Shown piece by piece: positions 20,900 through 34,899 of a stretch of 64,000 bases of DNA. The position numbers were made by a program, and so were the translations under genes. This stretch comes from Hirsutella rhossiliensis (taxonomy: Eukaryota > Ascomycota > Sordariomycetes > Hypocreales > Ophiocordycipitaceae). Under the pieces are notes generated by a model. It saw only the letters and a list, made by a program, of their open reading frames with translations. It was not told the origin of the DNA and did not search any database. The DNA lies in contig NW_025408671.1 of the NCBI RefSeq assembly GCF_020360975.1, positions 4,774,001-4,838,000 on the forward strand. Direction: 5' to 3'. Numbering within the stretch: the first letter of the stretch is position 1; each line of letters opens with the position of its first letter.

Positions 20900-23800
20900 A
20901 TTTTAATATTTTATCGTACGAGGTAAACTATATCTCCCTCTTAAAAGATTAGTCCTTATAATCTTTTCTAATTATAGTAAGTAAATATTTATTCTTTAAT
21001 AAATTAAAGTTCTTATTATATTTCTTTATATAATATTTATAGCTAATCTACTTATAGTATCGCTTATTCTACTTATAGTCCTTATTAAGTAACCTTAAAT
21101 ACTTTTAGGTTATATCTATAATTAGTATATATTAGTAAGAGCTTAGTTATTTCTTTAACTAAGCTATTATAAGCTAGTTATACTATTAGTAGCTATTTAA
21201 CTTAATCGTTTTATTCGTAGCTAATATAGTATCGTAAATATTATTTAAGCGTTTAGTTAAGTCGTTTTATTTATCTATCTATTTATAGGTAATAAGCTAT
21301 ACTAAGCTTATATTTCGTTCTTAATTATATTATAAGAGCTTACTAAAATTTAGCTATAAATATACTTCCTTTATTAAAGATAATCTTATTTAATAGTCTA
21401 TAATTACTAATAATTATTTATAGGAATATATATACTAGCTCTTTTATATTACTTACTTCTTTATATAGTAAGAAGTATCTATACTTTATTAATTAGTTAG
21501 TAATAATAAATATACTATTATACTTAACGTTAGTTATAAGTTCTTTTAACGGTAATAGCTTTATAATATAATTAAAAGCAATCGAATCCTATAGTTTCTC
21601 TAGTACTAATAGTAGTTATAACTCTTTATATAGCTTATATCGTTTAGCTTTACTTTATATATAAAGTTTATATTTTTTAATAACTTATTATACTACTTCC
21701 TTAAGCTATAAGAAGTTATATTATTATTTAATCCGTTTTATTATTCTTTAGATTCCTTAATATCTATATATTAAATATTTATATATATCTTATATAACTT
21801 TATCTCGTAATTTTAGTAGTATCTAGATTTTATTTTTATATATTAGAACTTTTAAATATTCTATATTATATCCGTTTAATACTTTATATTCTTTTATCTA
21901 TTTTAGGATCTTTTAGTATATTAAGTCGTTAGGTTATACTTTAAATATTATATTTAGCTATCGTTACTAATAGTTTTTATTTTTATTGATTTTTAAGAGC
22001 TATCCTTTCGCTATAGGTGCCCTTATATTATAGTTACTTTATCGACTAAGGGTATTAGCTCGACTATTTTCTATTCCTTTTTTATAGATTATTTTATAGT
22101 TAAATTCTAATAAATATTTAGCCTATTAAATCTATTATCTATTTAACTATTATATCGTTATAAAATATAAGATATTCTTATAATCTATATAGACCTTAAC
22201 TTTATATTTACTTTTAAGAAGGTAGTATTAAAATTCCTTAAAAGCTTAAATAATTATAAGGAATTCTTTATTATAGATAGGGTAATTAAGTTCTACGCTA
22301 TATAGCGTCTTTAAGTAGAATATAATTAGTTATAGTCTTCCTTTATTATCCTTTTTTTTAATTTATACTCTTAGAGTAAAGTCTAATATAATAGTTTTAA
22401 GTTTAATTTATTATTTTAGATTAAAGGTAGTTAAGACTAGTTCTTATATAATTATAGTTTTAATATATTTAAAACCTTTAGTAGCTTTATTATCCTATAT
22501 AAATTCTTTTTCCTTTTTTATTAAGTTATATAATAGTACTATAATCTTTCCGAAATCTTTAATAAATTATTAGTAGTAATTTATAAATCCTAGGAAACTT
22601 TATATATCCTTAATATTCTTTAATATTAGCTATTCTTTAACTAAGTTAATTTTATCTTATTATATTTATATCTCTCTTAGTAAGATTATATATCTAAGGA
22701 AGTTTACTTCTTATATATAGAACTTACTTTTCTTTAGTTTAACTAGTAACTTTATATTTTAAAGTACGCGTAGTACTTTATAAATATATTCCTTATATTA
22801 TTCTAGGGTATTTAAGAAGATTAAGATATCGTCTAGGTATACTACTATAAAGATATCTAAGTATTCGCGTAAGATATTATTAATTATCTATTAAAAGGTA
22901 GCTAGTATATTTATAAGTTTAAATAGTATTACTAGATATTTAAATAGTTTAAATTTCGTTTTAAAAGCTATTATCTATTTATATCCCCTTTTTATATATA
23001 TTAAGTTATAGGCGCCTTTAAGATTAAGGGCTATAAACTATTTTTTACTATATAGTCGATCTTATAGTTCCGATATAAGTAGTAATAGTATTCGGTCCTT
23101 TATTATAATATCGTTTAAGCGTCTATAGTTAATAACTAATTATAGCTTACTATCTTTCTTTAAAATAAATATAACTAGGTAGCTTACTTTAGATATTAAT
23201 ATTTATATATATCCCTTTTATAGATTCTTATTAAGGTAGTCGTATAGCGTTTATAGTTACTTTTTATTTATATTATAGATCTTATAAAATATTAGCGTTA
23301 TTCTATCTTTAAGATAAATTTTATAGTCTTATTAGCTATATTTAGGTAACCTTATCTTAAGTTCTTTTTTAAAGAGTTTATTATATTTCCGGTATTCTTA
23401 AGGGATATTCTTTATTCTATCTTATAGGCTTTATTCTTCCTTTTAAGAGCTAGTTTCTCTTAACTTAAGTTCTTTATTAATTTATTTAAGGTCTTTCCTT
23501 AAAGTAGTAATAACTCTTTAGATCTTTATATTATATCCTTTATTTTATTTATATCGGATACTAGGTTATATAACTATATTAGTTAGTATATAGGTCTTAT
23601 TAGTAGATTTTATTATATCTACTAATTCGGTTACTATTTTTATTTATATTACTAAAGCCTATAATAATTTACTTAAATAGTTATTTATTTTATTTTATTT
23701 AGTAGCTAAACTATTATAAAATTTTACTTTCTTTTAAATCTACTAGTCTTAAAAACTTATATCTTTATTTTAATATAGCTAGCTAGTTTTCTAGTTAATT

Positions 23801-25000
23801 AATAGGTTACTCTCTTATAGCTATAGAAGTCTTAATATAAGGTCGTATTCTTTAATATCTATAATATTAAAGTTAACTTATTTATTATAGCCCTAGATAT
23901 TAATATTAAGGTAATTAATCTCTATATTAATAATTCCGTTATTATAGTTAAAGGCCTTTCCTTTAATATTTATAAGTTTATATAGATCTTTCTTATATCT
24001 CTATATAAGTCGGTAATAATTAATAACTCTAGGTAAAACGTAATTACTTATTATATTATAGTTTAAAAGTATATATATATAATATCCTACGATTTAGATA
24101 TCTAATACTATTTAGTCGCTATAGCTTACTATTACTATATATAGGGTCCTTAGATCTTATTATATTATATTAGTCTATAGCCCTTTTATAGATAGTATAC
24201 CTTGTTTTTTACTTAGTCCTTATTTATTTTATTTAAGTATTCTTCTTTAATTTATTATTAATATTATTTCTTTATATTTTTATTATATAGTATTATATTA
24301 GGGCTTAAGAGACTAATTTCTTATAGCTAATTAAAGATTTCTTATTTCTTAACGCTATATTATTTATATTATATTACTTTATAGTTAATTATATATTATA
24401 CTTTATAATTTTATTTATTTTTATACTAAAGGTTAAGTTTTTATTTAGCGTCTTTTTATTTTTTATATAGTATTTCTATATCGATTCTTCTTTAGTTAAA
24501 TATAGCTTATAGCCTTTATATATATTACTAATAATATTTTAGTATATTATTATATCGTTTATACTATACTTATACTTTTTTATATTTATAAACTCTATAG
24601 CTTAGGTATATATATTTATTATAATCTTTTTTATTATATTTAACTTATTATATAAGTCTTTAAAAGATTAAGGGTTTAGATACTTTAAAGTAAGTAGCGT
24701 TATACTATTCTTTTATTTTAGCGTATTTATAGATTTTATATATCTTTAAAAGATATCTCGTTAATAAACTATAATTATCGCGTATTTAAGTAGTATACTA
24801 TAATTAGGTTTTAATAATATAACTTAGTTATTTAGGTAGCGTTAATTAATTTTCTAGTAGTTTAGTTCTATACTTAAGTAGGGTTTTAAAAGTACTTATC
24901 CTTTAAACTTAACTAGGAAGGCGTTATATTATACCTTTATCTAAAAGTATATTATATAATTTAAGTAAACGTATAATATCTATAAAATATACTTATAGTA
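20900..25000 (-). pseudogene. Element I pol: RT, RNase H, integrase
   Basis: The minus-strand RT at about 23600-22600 keeps an intact YLDD at 22828-22839 (V-V-Y-L-D-D-I-L-I-F). RNase H follows at about 22500-22050. The integrase core at about 21500-20950 contains L-S-I-A-Y-Y-L, the eroded form of the L-S-T-A-Y-H-P-Q-T-D motif, followed by I-K-R-L-N-*-T-L-K, where the catalytic Glu of T-E-R-L-N-Q-T-L-E has become Lys. This motif is typical of chromovirus-type Gypsy integrases. No chromodomain was recognised downstream. The many stops at Gln/Trp codons make it non-functional despite the intact YLDD. Confidence 0.8.
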
Positions 25001-25399
25001 CTTATAAGTAAGTAGTATTTATAGATTATCTTTAAATTCTCCTTATAGTTACTATTTTTATTATAGAGCTATAAAGGTATAGACTATAGCGATAGCTATA
25101 GCGTAGTCTCCTTTATATAGTACTAGTTAATATTAAATTAATATAGCTTTTTAGTTTTCTATAAGAATTTAAAGTATTTATTAGGTTTTAATTTTAAGTA
25201 TTTCTTAAAATTCTCTAAAATATAAAGTATATTCTTTAATTATAGTATTTTCCCTTAGTAATAAGGGTAGTAGTATAAGTTTATTCTTATTTTCTATTTC
25301 TCTAAGTATTTCTTATTCTTTAGAGCTTATATCGTCGATACTTTATTATTCCTCTTTAGGTTATTATCTAAGTTTCGTAAGTATAAGGCCTATATCTAT

Positions 25400-26700
25400 A
25401 TCTTCTTTATTATATTATTTATAGACTACCTATTATTATTATCGATTTTTATTTTATATATCTTCTTAGAATCGTTTACTATTCTTTTTAATTTAGTCTT
25501 AAAAGGCTCCTTTAAGATAAGGGTATTTTAGTTCTATAAATTTAACTTATTTTTATATTTTAGGATCCCTTTATTATATTATTATAAGGGTTTTCCTTAG
25601 AAGCTTTAAGAACTATCTAATACTATTCTTATCGCTTAAGTATACTATATATTCGTTATTATAATATATAGTTTAACTAAGGAGTTTATACTTTAGTCCC
25701 TATTTATTAATAGCATTTAAGTATTTCTTACCTTTTAAGGCTAGTACTTAATAGGTTTTCTTCTCCTTATAAGGTTATCTATATTCTTTAGAGTAATATC
25801 TAAGTTTCCTATAGTTAAAATACTTTCTTTTACTTTTCTATATTATATTTAGATCTATCTTACTTAGGTTAGTTATATAAGTATAGGTAATAAGAGTTTC
25901 GCGCTTCTTTTTATAGTTAGCGTATTAGTTAAAGTTATTTTTATAAGAAAGGTTTTAGTTTCCTCTTCCTTATTTCTTTTCTTAGCGTTATATATACTAT
26001 CTATCGTTAATTTATACTATTATTATAATATAGTCTAAGAGGTTATTAAGTCGATTTTCCTTATAGAGCTTATCCTTAACTTCTTTTTTAAGCCTATTAT
26101 AGAATCGTAATATAAGAGGTTCGTTATCCTAATTAAGCTTTAAGGTAACTTAACGGAACTTTATAGTATAATCTAATACTAAGATCCTTTATTAAAGTTC
26201 TTAAAGTTTCTATTTAGCTTCTTATTCCTTATTAGTTATTCTAAATACCTTTATAATAGCTTCTTTAAATCCTTAGAAACTAGTAAAGACTTTATCTATT
26301 TTATTATCTTATTATACTAGTTAGTTATTAAGAAAATCCCTTATAATAGGTCTAAACTAAGTAAGTACTATTTTAGATAAATAATTTCTTATATAGAGTA
26401 CCTTTTTAACTAGGTCTAAGAGTTTAGTAGGGTAAAACTAATAGTAGGCTTTAAGTTAAGTAAGAAAGTCTTAAAGCGTACTATAAGTACTATTAAATAG
26501 TCCTAGCTATTTTAGTTTAACTACTTCTCTAAGCTCCTTAACTTATCTATTACCTCCTTTATTCCTAAGTAATTATACCTTATATTAAAGGGCGATAATC
26601 TTATAGATTATATCTTAAAGCGATATAATAGCTCTAGAGTTAGTTAATCTAGTTTACTATATAGGTATATTAATAGTTATAATATTACTTAGAGTAACGT
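25400..26700 (-). pseudogene. Element I gag
   Basis: Capsid-type gag on the minus strand just inside the 5' LTR. At about 26190-26040 it reads D-Y-T-I-K-F-R and later E-P-L-I-L-R-F-Y-N-R-L-K-K-E-V-K, matching the conserved 'F..L...L....F..GL...I+' core of Ty3-type gag. The exact start and the zinc-knuckle region (expected near 25900) were not resolved because of stops. It would form the particle shell for element I RNA. Confidence 0.65.
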
Positions 26701-26729
26701 AGTATTATACTAAATAAGAGCTTTTAACG

Positions 26730-27199
26730 TATAATAACTAGTATTATTCCTAAGGGATAAACCTATTAAGGGGTTTATATTAGTAGATATAATAGGGCGT
26801 AGTCCAAGTAATAATTAGTATATTACGTTAGTAATAAGCTAGAGGTTATAGACTATAGACTATAACTAGGTAATTAAAATTAAAGATAGAATTATAATAA
26901 AGATCTATATTAAAAGCTAGAGAGCTATCTATCTAAAGGAGTAAAAGTAGGTAGCTATATATACCTATAGAGACTATCCTTAGATTACGGTCCTAGCTAT
27001 AATCCCCTTTATAGCTTACTATAGCTTACTTATAAGCTATACTCTTAAGTAGTAATCTATCTATATAAGGCTTACTTAGCTTATATATACTCTAGGTAAG
27101 CTAAGCCTAAGTAACTTCTTATCCTAACTATTATTCTAAGCCGCCTTATTATATAAATATAGCCGGCTCTCCTATAGCCCGCTAACCGTAGTCGTAATA
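26730..27199 (-). repeat. Element I 5' LTR
   Basis: 470 bp, the pair of 19368-19837. It abuts the AGTAC duplication at 27200-27204. Confidence 0.92.
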
Positions 27200-29267
27200 A
27201 GTACCTAGGCTTTATTATCTATATAAGTATAAGTATATAGGCGGATCCTATAAAGATCTAAGCGATTTAGGACTAAGCGGCCCTAACTATATAGATAAGC
27301 GTATAGAGCTTCCTTAGGTTCGCGAACTATTATAGGATATTTATTAAGGGCTTCTTCTATATTATAATGCCCTTAAACGAGATTACTAAGAAGAAGACCG
27401 CTTTTTATTAAGGGCCTATATAAGAAGGAGCGTTTTATACGCTTAAGGACTTATTCTTATAAATACTAGTATTACTTTAGTAGGACTTTAACCGGTCTAC
27501 GTTAGTCGAAGTAAACTATAGTAGCTAGGTACTTAAAAGGACGCTCTCCTTAAAAGTAGATAAGCGGAAGTAACTAATAGCGTTCTACTCTTATAAGCTA
27601 ACCCTAGTAAAGCGGAATTACGCTATTTATAATAAAGAGATATTAGCGATTATTAGCTACCTTAAGTAATAGTAAGCGGAGCTTTAAAGCTATAAGAGCT
27701 TTAAAGTTTTTATAGATTATAAGAAGCTTAAGTACTTTATAACCCGCTAGTACCTCTTAGAGCGGTAGGCCTACTAAGCAGAGTACCTCTTATACTTTAA
27801 TATCGCGATTAAGTACCGGCTAAGATAGGACTTTATAGTATTAAACACGCTTTCTTAGCGAGATTAAGACTAGCTAATAAGAGCGGATATTAAAGCGCGA
27901 GACCTATAGCTTATCCTATAAAAAGCGCTATAGACCTATATAGGAGCTTCCCTAATAAAGGAAGGCGCGGAGCTAATAAATAGGCGCCTCCTTATACCCC
28001 TGCCTTAGTCTAAGGAGGATGGATAGACCGGTCCTAGGGCGCGCGCGGTAAGGGTATTTTAGTATAAAGCCCTTTAACGCCTATAAGATAGGATATTATC
28101 TCTCGACTATACTTATAAGAGCGTACGCCGCGCTATTAAGTCTAGCGTATAACGCTTAGATTTAAAGCTAAAGCTAAAAGTATAAGTAGCTAACTATTAT
28201 ATTAACCTATAAGGGCACCTATATTAGCGGGGGAGACTATAAGTACCAGGTATACTATATACTATAAAAGCTAAGGAGAAGGATAAACTACTAGAGCTAA
28301 ATAAGTAAAATAAGCTTTAAGGGAGGCTAGTTTAGCTTATATATAACTTTAGTATTATAGGTTACCTAAGCTAGTAAGGTATAGTAGTAAGCCTTATAAG
28401 GGATATTTACTAGCCCCTCTTATAATACTATATTTATCGCTTCCTTTATAACTATAATATCTATAGCTATACTAAGATCTAAAAAGTATAGCTTAAGGGA
28501 CTACTTAAGTAGCTTTTAGTACCTAACTAGTTCTATATATATATATAAATAGACTTTATAATAGACCTCCTACTTATAAAAGGTAGTAACCGCTATAAAT
28601 AGGTAATTAAAAACCGACTTAGTAAGTCTATAGTATTAAAGCTAATACTATTTATAAATATAAAGTCCTATATAAAGCGCTTTCTATAGTACTAGGCCTA
28701 CTTATATAGCTAGCTAGCCTTTATTATAAGTAATAAAGGATCGAATTAAACTAGCCGCTTTTAATAGTACCTATACTAGCTACTATAAATTATATAGCTA
28801 CTTAGTATAGTATATTACTTATAGACTAATAAAGGGCTTAAGAAGGTTAACTAAGAGGTATAAGCTTACTTATAGGCTATCGTAGCCTATAACTAAGTAG
28901 ACTAAGACGAATAGCTTCCCGCGGCCTAACTTATATTAAATAGTAAACTATATACCTTTATTAAGATAGCCCCTTTCCTTATAATATATAGCTTTAAATT
29001 ACTCTTATTAGTTCCCTTTATTATAAATATAGTAATAAAGTAGTATAGTAATTCGTTATTAAAGGGCCGCGCTACTATATTTATATAGAAGCTATAAGAG
29101 ACTATAAATTATTACTAATCTACGATAGCCGCTATAATATAAGATTAAAAGTAGCACGCTAATAAGACTAAGGCTCTAGTAGATAGGTTTATAGTAAAAG
29201 ATAAGGTATAGCTAGACCTCTATAACTATAAGTTAGTATAGCTAAAGAAAAAGCTTAACTAGCTATT
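27200..29267 (+). pseudogene. J pol, part 2: RT end, RNase H, integrase
   Basis: Continuation of J after element I, starting Y-L-G-F (about 27203). RNase H is seen at about 27480-27850, with N-Y-A-I-Y-N-K-E near 27630 and Y-K-K-L-K-Y-F preceding the tether. An H2C2 zinc domain with I-I-G-Y-L...L-V-R-D-I-Y-*-P lies near 28350. The integrase core runs about 28500-28950, with A-Y-L-*-A-I-V-A-Y-N near 28870. The C-terminal part ends D-L-Y-N-Y-K-L-V and K-K-K-L-N-*-L-F, where the G2 LTR has inserted (29268). This ending matches the usual C-terminal region of fungal Gypsy integrases. Stops again fall at Gln/Trp codons. Confidence 0.78.
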
Positions 29268-29643
29268 TTAATAGGTAAGATCGCACCCTTATAGATATTA
29301 GCCCGTTAAAGGGATAAGACCCCTAGCGCTTCCTATCTACCCCCCTACCCTTAGTATACTTAAAGGCTTTATAAAAGCCTAGATTATTTAATTAAATATC
29401 TTCCTTAATTATAGCTAATTTAAATATTTATTTTTCCCCTTTAAAGTAGAGGCCGCTAGTTACGCGGCTCTAGTAAAGATAAAGAAGTATAGAGTAAAGA
29501 AATCTCTAAGACTTATATTAATAATCTAAGACCCTTAGAGCTATATATAAGATCGATAATTAGATAATTACGCGGTTAATTACTTTATTAATCCTTAGCT
29601 ATATACTATATATACTTTAAGTATATACCCTTATCCTTATTAA
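29268..29643 (+). repeat. G2 5' LTR
   Basis: 376 bp, reverse complement of the G1 and G3 LTRs. It begins TTAATAGGTAAGATCGCACC and ends CCTTATTAA. It is inserted just after the end of J integrase. Confidence 0.9.
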
Positions 29644-29725
29644 AACTAGTTTTTAGGGCGTAAACTTATTATTCCGTTTTATTTATATAGCGATAAGTAG
29701 CTTTACGAAGCTAAAAATACTTAGA

Positions 29726-31870
29726 GGGCGATGGTACTATTTAGAAAAAATAAAATCTAGGGATTTAATAATTAAAGTAGTAACTACTTTAATAGCTAGA
29801 GTTAAGGACCTAATAAAGTAATAGGCTTACTAAGAAATAAATAATTAGATAATACCTTTACTAATAGTAAAGGAAAAGTAATAAGCTAATACTAAAAAAC
29901 CCTAAGCTCTTATTATTAGCCTTATAACCCTTAATACTAGCAACTTAGTTAAGAAACTACGATCTTTATATAATACTTTAAAAGATATAAATAACGATAA
30001 TAGTATAATCTAAACTATTTTAGAACCCTACTAAGACCTCTTACTTATATATATACTAATAATACTAATATAGGTACTAATAAGAGACACTTTAATAACC
30101 TTAACCTTAGCTCTCCTTTATATAATAGCTTATAGAGAACGCTTACCTCCCTTTAATAGTTAAGAAAGTAAGTAATAAGATAGTTATAATAAGATATCCT
30201 TTAACTTTAAAAGCTTTAACTTTAAATTTTATAACTTTATAATCTATAAGTATACTATATCTAGAAACGCTAGCCGTTAAAAAGGATTATTTAATCCTAC
30301 TACTAGTAATACTAAAAAAATTAAGGTAAATATTAATAAGATTACTAATAGACTTAAAGATATACTTATTAAAAGCTAAGATAACCTTATAAGAAAACTC
30401 TATTAACTATAACTCTTACTTATTAGTAAATTTAATAGTAAAAATATAACTAAATTCCTTAAGAAGTTTAAATAAGAGATATATATTAACTATATTTATA
30501 ATAAGGATAAAATAAACTAGCTTAAAGTCTATATCTCCTTTATATAAGCCCTTACTATTAAAATTCTTATAGATAGACTTACTTAAAAAGAGGTAAAAAA
30601 GAGACTCCTTTAATACTACTACGCGTATAATATTAAATAACTAGAAACTACTAACGACCGCTTAAACTATTATAATACTAAAAAGCCTATAACTATTATA
30701 GAAGTTATAAAATAGCTTAGTCTCTACTTATACTTATAGTATAAGGTATAACTTAATAGCTAAGAAGAATCTATAGTTTAGTTATACTTTATTTACTATA
30801 TAATACTAAAGGAACTTATTATTAATATTATAAAGAGAAATAGGAAGATATTTTAAGTTATCTTAAAACTCCTATATAAAAGCCTTATCTATATAATTAA
30901 TAACTACTTAGTACCTCGCTAGGATATTAAGTAATAAGATATAGTATCTAAAGTCTATAATTAAAAGCTTAAGAACCTAAAGAAAGATTAGCTTTTTAGG
31001 GAAATTAATAAAGTAATAAAAGAAGCTAAATCTAATAAGGGTAAAGAAAAACTTCTTAAAGAGTTAAAGAAAATAAATAAGAAACCTAGATAGCCTATAA
31101 AGGAGATCTTAGACTTAATAAAAGCCTTTAAAGATATAAAGATTAACCTTACTCGCTAGTAAGAGTAGATATTTAACTAGATTAATAGGGAATAAAGATA
31201 TATTAATAGTAGAGGCTACTCTTTAAGTTAAGGATAAGAAGGTAGTATAAATACTATTAGATTTTACTACCGATCTAATTAATATATATAGTTTTAGGTT
31301 AATACTTTTAACTAGCTTAAAAGATACTTATATTATAGTAAAGAAAGATACTACTTTAATAAGTATAAAGTATACTCTTAGGACTATAAGATTAGATTTA
31401 TAATATATAAAGTAGTAAATAGGACTCTTTACTTTAAAATAAAAGATAATAACAGCGTAATTTCCTTAGTACTTACTAATAGGTTCTCTTAAATAGGTAT
31501 ATATATTTAAAGGCTTATTATATACTAAGTAGATATATAGTAAGACTTCTTTATATTACCGCTTATAAAATAAGTTAAAGCTATACTTATACTATCTTAC
31601 CCGAATTAAGCTATTAGTAAAAGAGAGTTTAGTTTCCTAGATTAGTTTTAAAGATATAGAAGCCTATATAAATAAAAGCTAAGGAATTTAAAAGTAAGCG
31701 ATATAAGAAAAAAAGTAATAAGGATATTAGTTATTATAATTATAAATAATATATAATAAAGCGATATATATAATTAGATAATCTATATAACTATAATAGG
31801 GACTAATACTTATAAGGGAAAAAGATAAAAAGTTAAAGAGGACGTAGAGGAAATCGAGATAATAAGAATA
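29726..31870 (+). pseudogene. G2 gag (about 700 codons)
   Basis: One plus-strand frame (phase set by CGA TGG at 29729-29734) runs about 700 codons with stops only at would-be Gln/Trp codons. It reads Y-L-E-K-I-K-S-R-D-L near its start and later long Lys/Asn/Gln-rich stretches. A basic tail near 31820-31870 includes Q-R-G-R-R-G-N-R. The length exceeds that of ordinary Ty3 gag but fits the large-gag fungal Gypsy group to which this RT (F-L-D-D-I-x-x-K-G-P type) belongs. The start codon was probably just upstream and has been lost to RIP. Confidence 0.68.
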
Positions 31871-32299
31871 GTAAAAACTAGCCTAAAGATTATTCCTATA
31901 TACTATAGATATAGAGTAGATCTAAATAAGAAGTTTAATAGACTTATAGATAAAATCGTTAGAGAAATTATATATAAAAGAATCCTAATCCTTTTAAATT
32001 ACTTAATCGACTTTATTCTTTAACTAAGTAAGAGACTTAGTATAAGATATATAAATATAGCCTAAGGTATAAAATATACTAAATTCTAGACCCTAGAGAA
32101 GGTAGAGAGTAATATAAGACTTTATAGAACTATAATAATAGTTATAAAAGTAGCTAAAGATAATATAAAGAGTAGTTTACTTCTCCTTAAATATTTATAA
32201 AGAAAACTTATAGTAGCTTTAGTATAAGTTAAAGAATAAGAAAAAGAATACTAGGTTAAACTAATTAAGCTTACCTACCTTACTTATAAAGAATCGGAT

Positions 32300-34159
32300 T
32301 ATAAGTGCCTTAAAGTCTAATAAGTACTAAAGGAAGTTAGGTTTATAACTAATATAATTAGCGTAATATAACCTACTTAAGGACTATTTAATTAGTAAAC
32401 TCTAAAGGTAATAGGACTAAGGAAAAACGAATTTATTATATAGAAAGTAGTACTCTTAATAGGATACTAAGAGATAACTTTAAAGGACCTAATAGCGATT
32501 CCTATAATATATATAAATATAGTCCTTATACCCTTCCGCTTACTTAAGTATATATAAGACCTACTCTATATTTAAGTATAGCTTAATAGCTAGAAAGCTA
32601 AAATTCTAAGCGCCTTAATTAATACTAGGTTTAAAGGAAACCTTATTACTAAAAGATATATAAATATATATAAGCTTAAAATCTTACTAATAAAAGTATT
32701 AATAATAGTATATACTAGGTCCCTTATAAATATAGTTAGGGAGGTAGAAACTAATCTCTATCTAGGTATAGCCTAGATACTAATCTATCTTTATATTATA
32801 TTAAATAGAGTCTTAGTCCCCTTTATCTTAAGCATACTATTTATTAGAGCTATATATATATTATTTAATTATTCCTTAAGGAACGGCGATATATAGGTTA
32901 AATATTAAATCGGCACTATCTAGGTAGTTACCTTAGTAGTAGGAGCTATTAAATAAGAGCTTTTAGATAAGGTTAATATAGTAAATTCCTTTTAAACTAT
33001 AACCTTAATAGTTAATAAAAACGTATATAAAAGACTAAAGCTTAAGGAGACTATATAGGAAATAGCTACCTAGCTCCTAAGAAATATTTTTTAGGCTTTA
33101 ATAATAAAAGTTAAAGAAGATAACCTAGGAGCTACTTAATAATTATAGAGAAACCCCCTTTTAAATACCTTAATAGCTAAGATTCTCTTACTAAGAAGTA
33201 AGATCCTTAGTTATAGAGGGGGCGCTAATTAAGTTCCTAACCTAGCCTATACTAGCGTAAACGAGCCCTTAATAGTACTAGTATAATAGTAATTAATTAT
33301 AAATAAAAGAGATAAGGCGATTCTAGCTATTAAATCTAAAATAGTAAAAGAGATTATTAAAGTTATAGTTATAAAGGCTATAAGAGAATTTAAGAAAAAC
33401 ATTATTAAAGCTAGAAAGAAGTTTAGAAAGATCTAGAAGGTTAAAGTTAAAATAGGGAGGAAATAACCTATTAGATTATATAATCTAAGAGTTAATACTC
33501 TCTTTAAAAGAAAAGTAAATAAGATTAACCTTATTAACGATACTTTATTAAACGGCTTAACGCTAAAAGGGGACCCTAACTAAAAGAAGACTAAATAAAA
33601 TACTATTAAAGATAAGATATAGCCTAGGCCTTACTTAAAATGCTTAATAGGAAAATTCTTAAGTATATAGAAAGGAAAGCGGCTAATATAAGAGAAACTT
33701 AAAGTAATTTACGAATAATTTAAGGGCTTTTTTATTAAAGTAGAAATCCGGATCTTTAATAGTATTCTATTTAATAAGGAAGTAGCGTTATCCTAGGACT
33801 TTACTAAAAGAGGTAAAGTTAACCTAGCTATTACCCCCCTATAAGTTATTAGGATAATAGAATATAAGGCGTAGTAAGTAGCTTTAATTCCGATCCTAAA
33901 AGCGATAGAGTAGAAAGTTATTAATATCCTTAAAATTAAACTAGAAATAAGAGTCCTTAAAGAAGGGCACGGGCCTTATAAGAACCCCTTTTTCTTTATA
34001 GTAAAGAAAAATAAAGGGCTACGCTTAATTAATTTTACTATATATATAAATACCGTTATAATAAAAGATATAAACCTACCGCTAAATATAAATAAGTTTA
34101 GCGACTACTTCTTAATATATAAGATCCTTTCCCTCCTAGACCTTTTTTTAGGCTATAAT
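32300..34159 (+). pseudogene. G2 pol, part 1: protease and RT N-terminus
   Basis: An aspartic-protease-like site is seen near 32620 (L-I-N-T-R-F-K-G-N-L, consistent with an original L-I-D-T-G; the Asp has become Asn by G-to-A). The RT begins near 33850, with G-P-Y-K-N-P-F-F-F-I-V-K-K around 33970 and L-R-L-I-N-F, then D-I-N-L-P-L-N. The reading stops at L-F-L-G-Y-N, the usual 'F-F-S-G-Y-D' motif, where C1 is inserted. Confidence 0.75.
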
Positions 34160-34617
34160 TCTCGCGAAGAGAGATATAAGAAATATATATAAAATATATA
34201 AAGGTAAAATTAAAAGTAAGGGGTTAGATAGGTAGGGCAAAGAGATTTAATTCTTATAAGAGTAGTAATAAAGGTAAAGGAGTAATTATTATATTACCTT
34301 AATTATCCTTCTTTCCTCTATCTAACGCCCTTATTTATACCCGTCTAGTATCTTAATTAATAAAGAAGATCCTACTTAAAGAAGCTACTAATATCCTTTT
34401 AACTACCGAGCTTTTTACCGGTTTTTTCCTTCCTTTATATCCGTTTCCGGTATATCTATCTTATCTCTCGCTACTTATACTTCCCCTTATACCCCTACTC
34501 TCCTTCTTATACCTTCTTTTTAGCTCCTTCTTCTATACTAGGTGTTTTTAGCTTCCTTAGTCCCTCTTACTAAGGGATACCTTTAAGAACTACGAAATTA
34601 AGCTACGCTTCGCGATA
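34160..34617 (-). repeat. C1 3' LTR
   Basis: 458 bp. Matches 39992-40447, 41305-41778 and 61911-62397. The differences compared at its left end from the other C1 LTR are all transitions. Confidence 0.9.
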
Positions 34618-34899
34618 TACCCCCTTAGCTATAGCCTGCCCTTATAGTAAGGGTATAGCTAATATAGCTTCGGGCTAGTAAGCGTATAGAGGAGGTTCTT
34701 AGCTCTATACTTCTCCCTTTACTCGAGGAAAGTAAGGGCCCTTTTAGGTCCCTAGGCTCTTTTAGACCTACTTAAGGAAAAGGGGCCTAAAGAGGGGAAA
34801 GTCCTATAAGAAAGGGGGCCTTCTTAGAAGGGAAAAACCTAATTAAAATAAGCGGCCCTCTAAAGGGAAAAACCTCTTCCTTTTCTTTAGCTATAGATA

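Larger units (their letters stand above)
19368..27199 (-). mobile_element. I: complete 7.8-kb Ty3/Gypsy (chromovirus-like) retrotransposon
   Basis: 470-bp LTRs at 19368-19837 and 26730-27199 enclose gag-pol on the minus strand. A perfect 5-bp target duplication AGTAC (19363-19367 and 27200-27204) shows a clean insertion into J. The LTR ends are TATAACGACTA and TAGTCGTAATA, the RIP form of TGTTACGACTA...TAGTCGTAACA. The polypurine tract AAGGGAGATAT adjoins the 3' LTR. An extra plus-strand frame (K) lies between the end of pol and the 3' LTR. Heavy RIP throughout. Confidence 0.92.

Noticed and set aside
13749..29643. Inverted G LTRs at 13749-14123 and 29268-29643 as ends of one large inverted-repeat element
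   Set aside because: Each is the 5' LTR of its own element (G1 minus, G2 plus), with gag directly inside it, so the inverted arrangement reflects two insertions.
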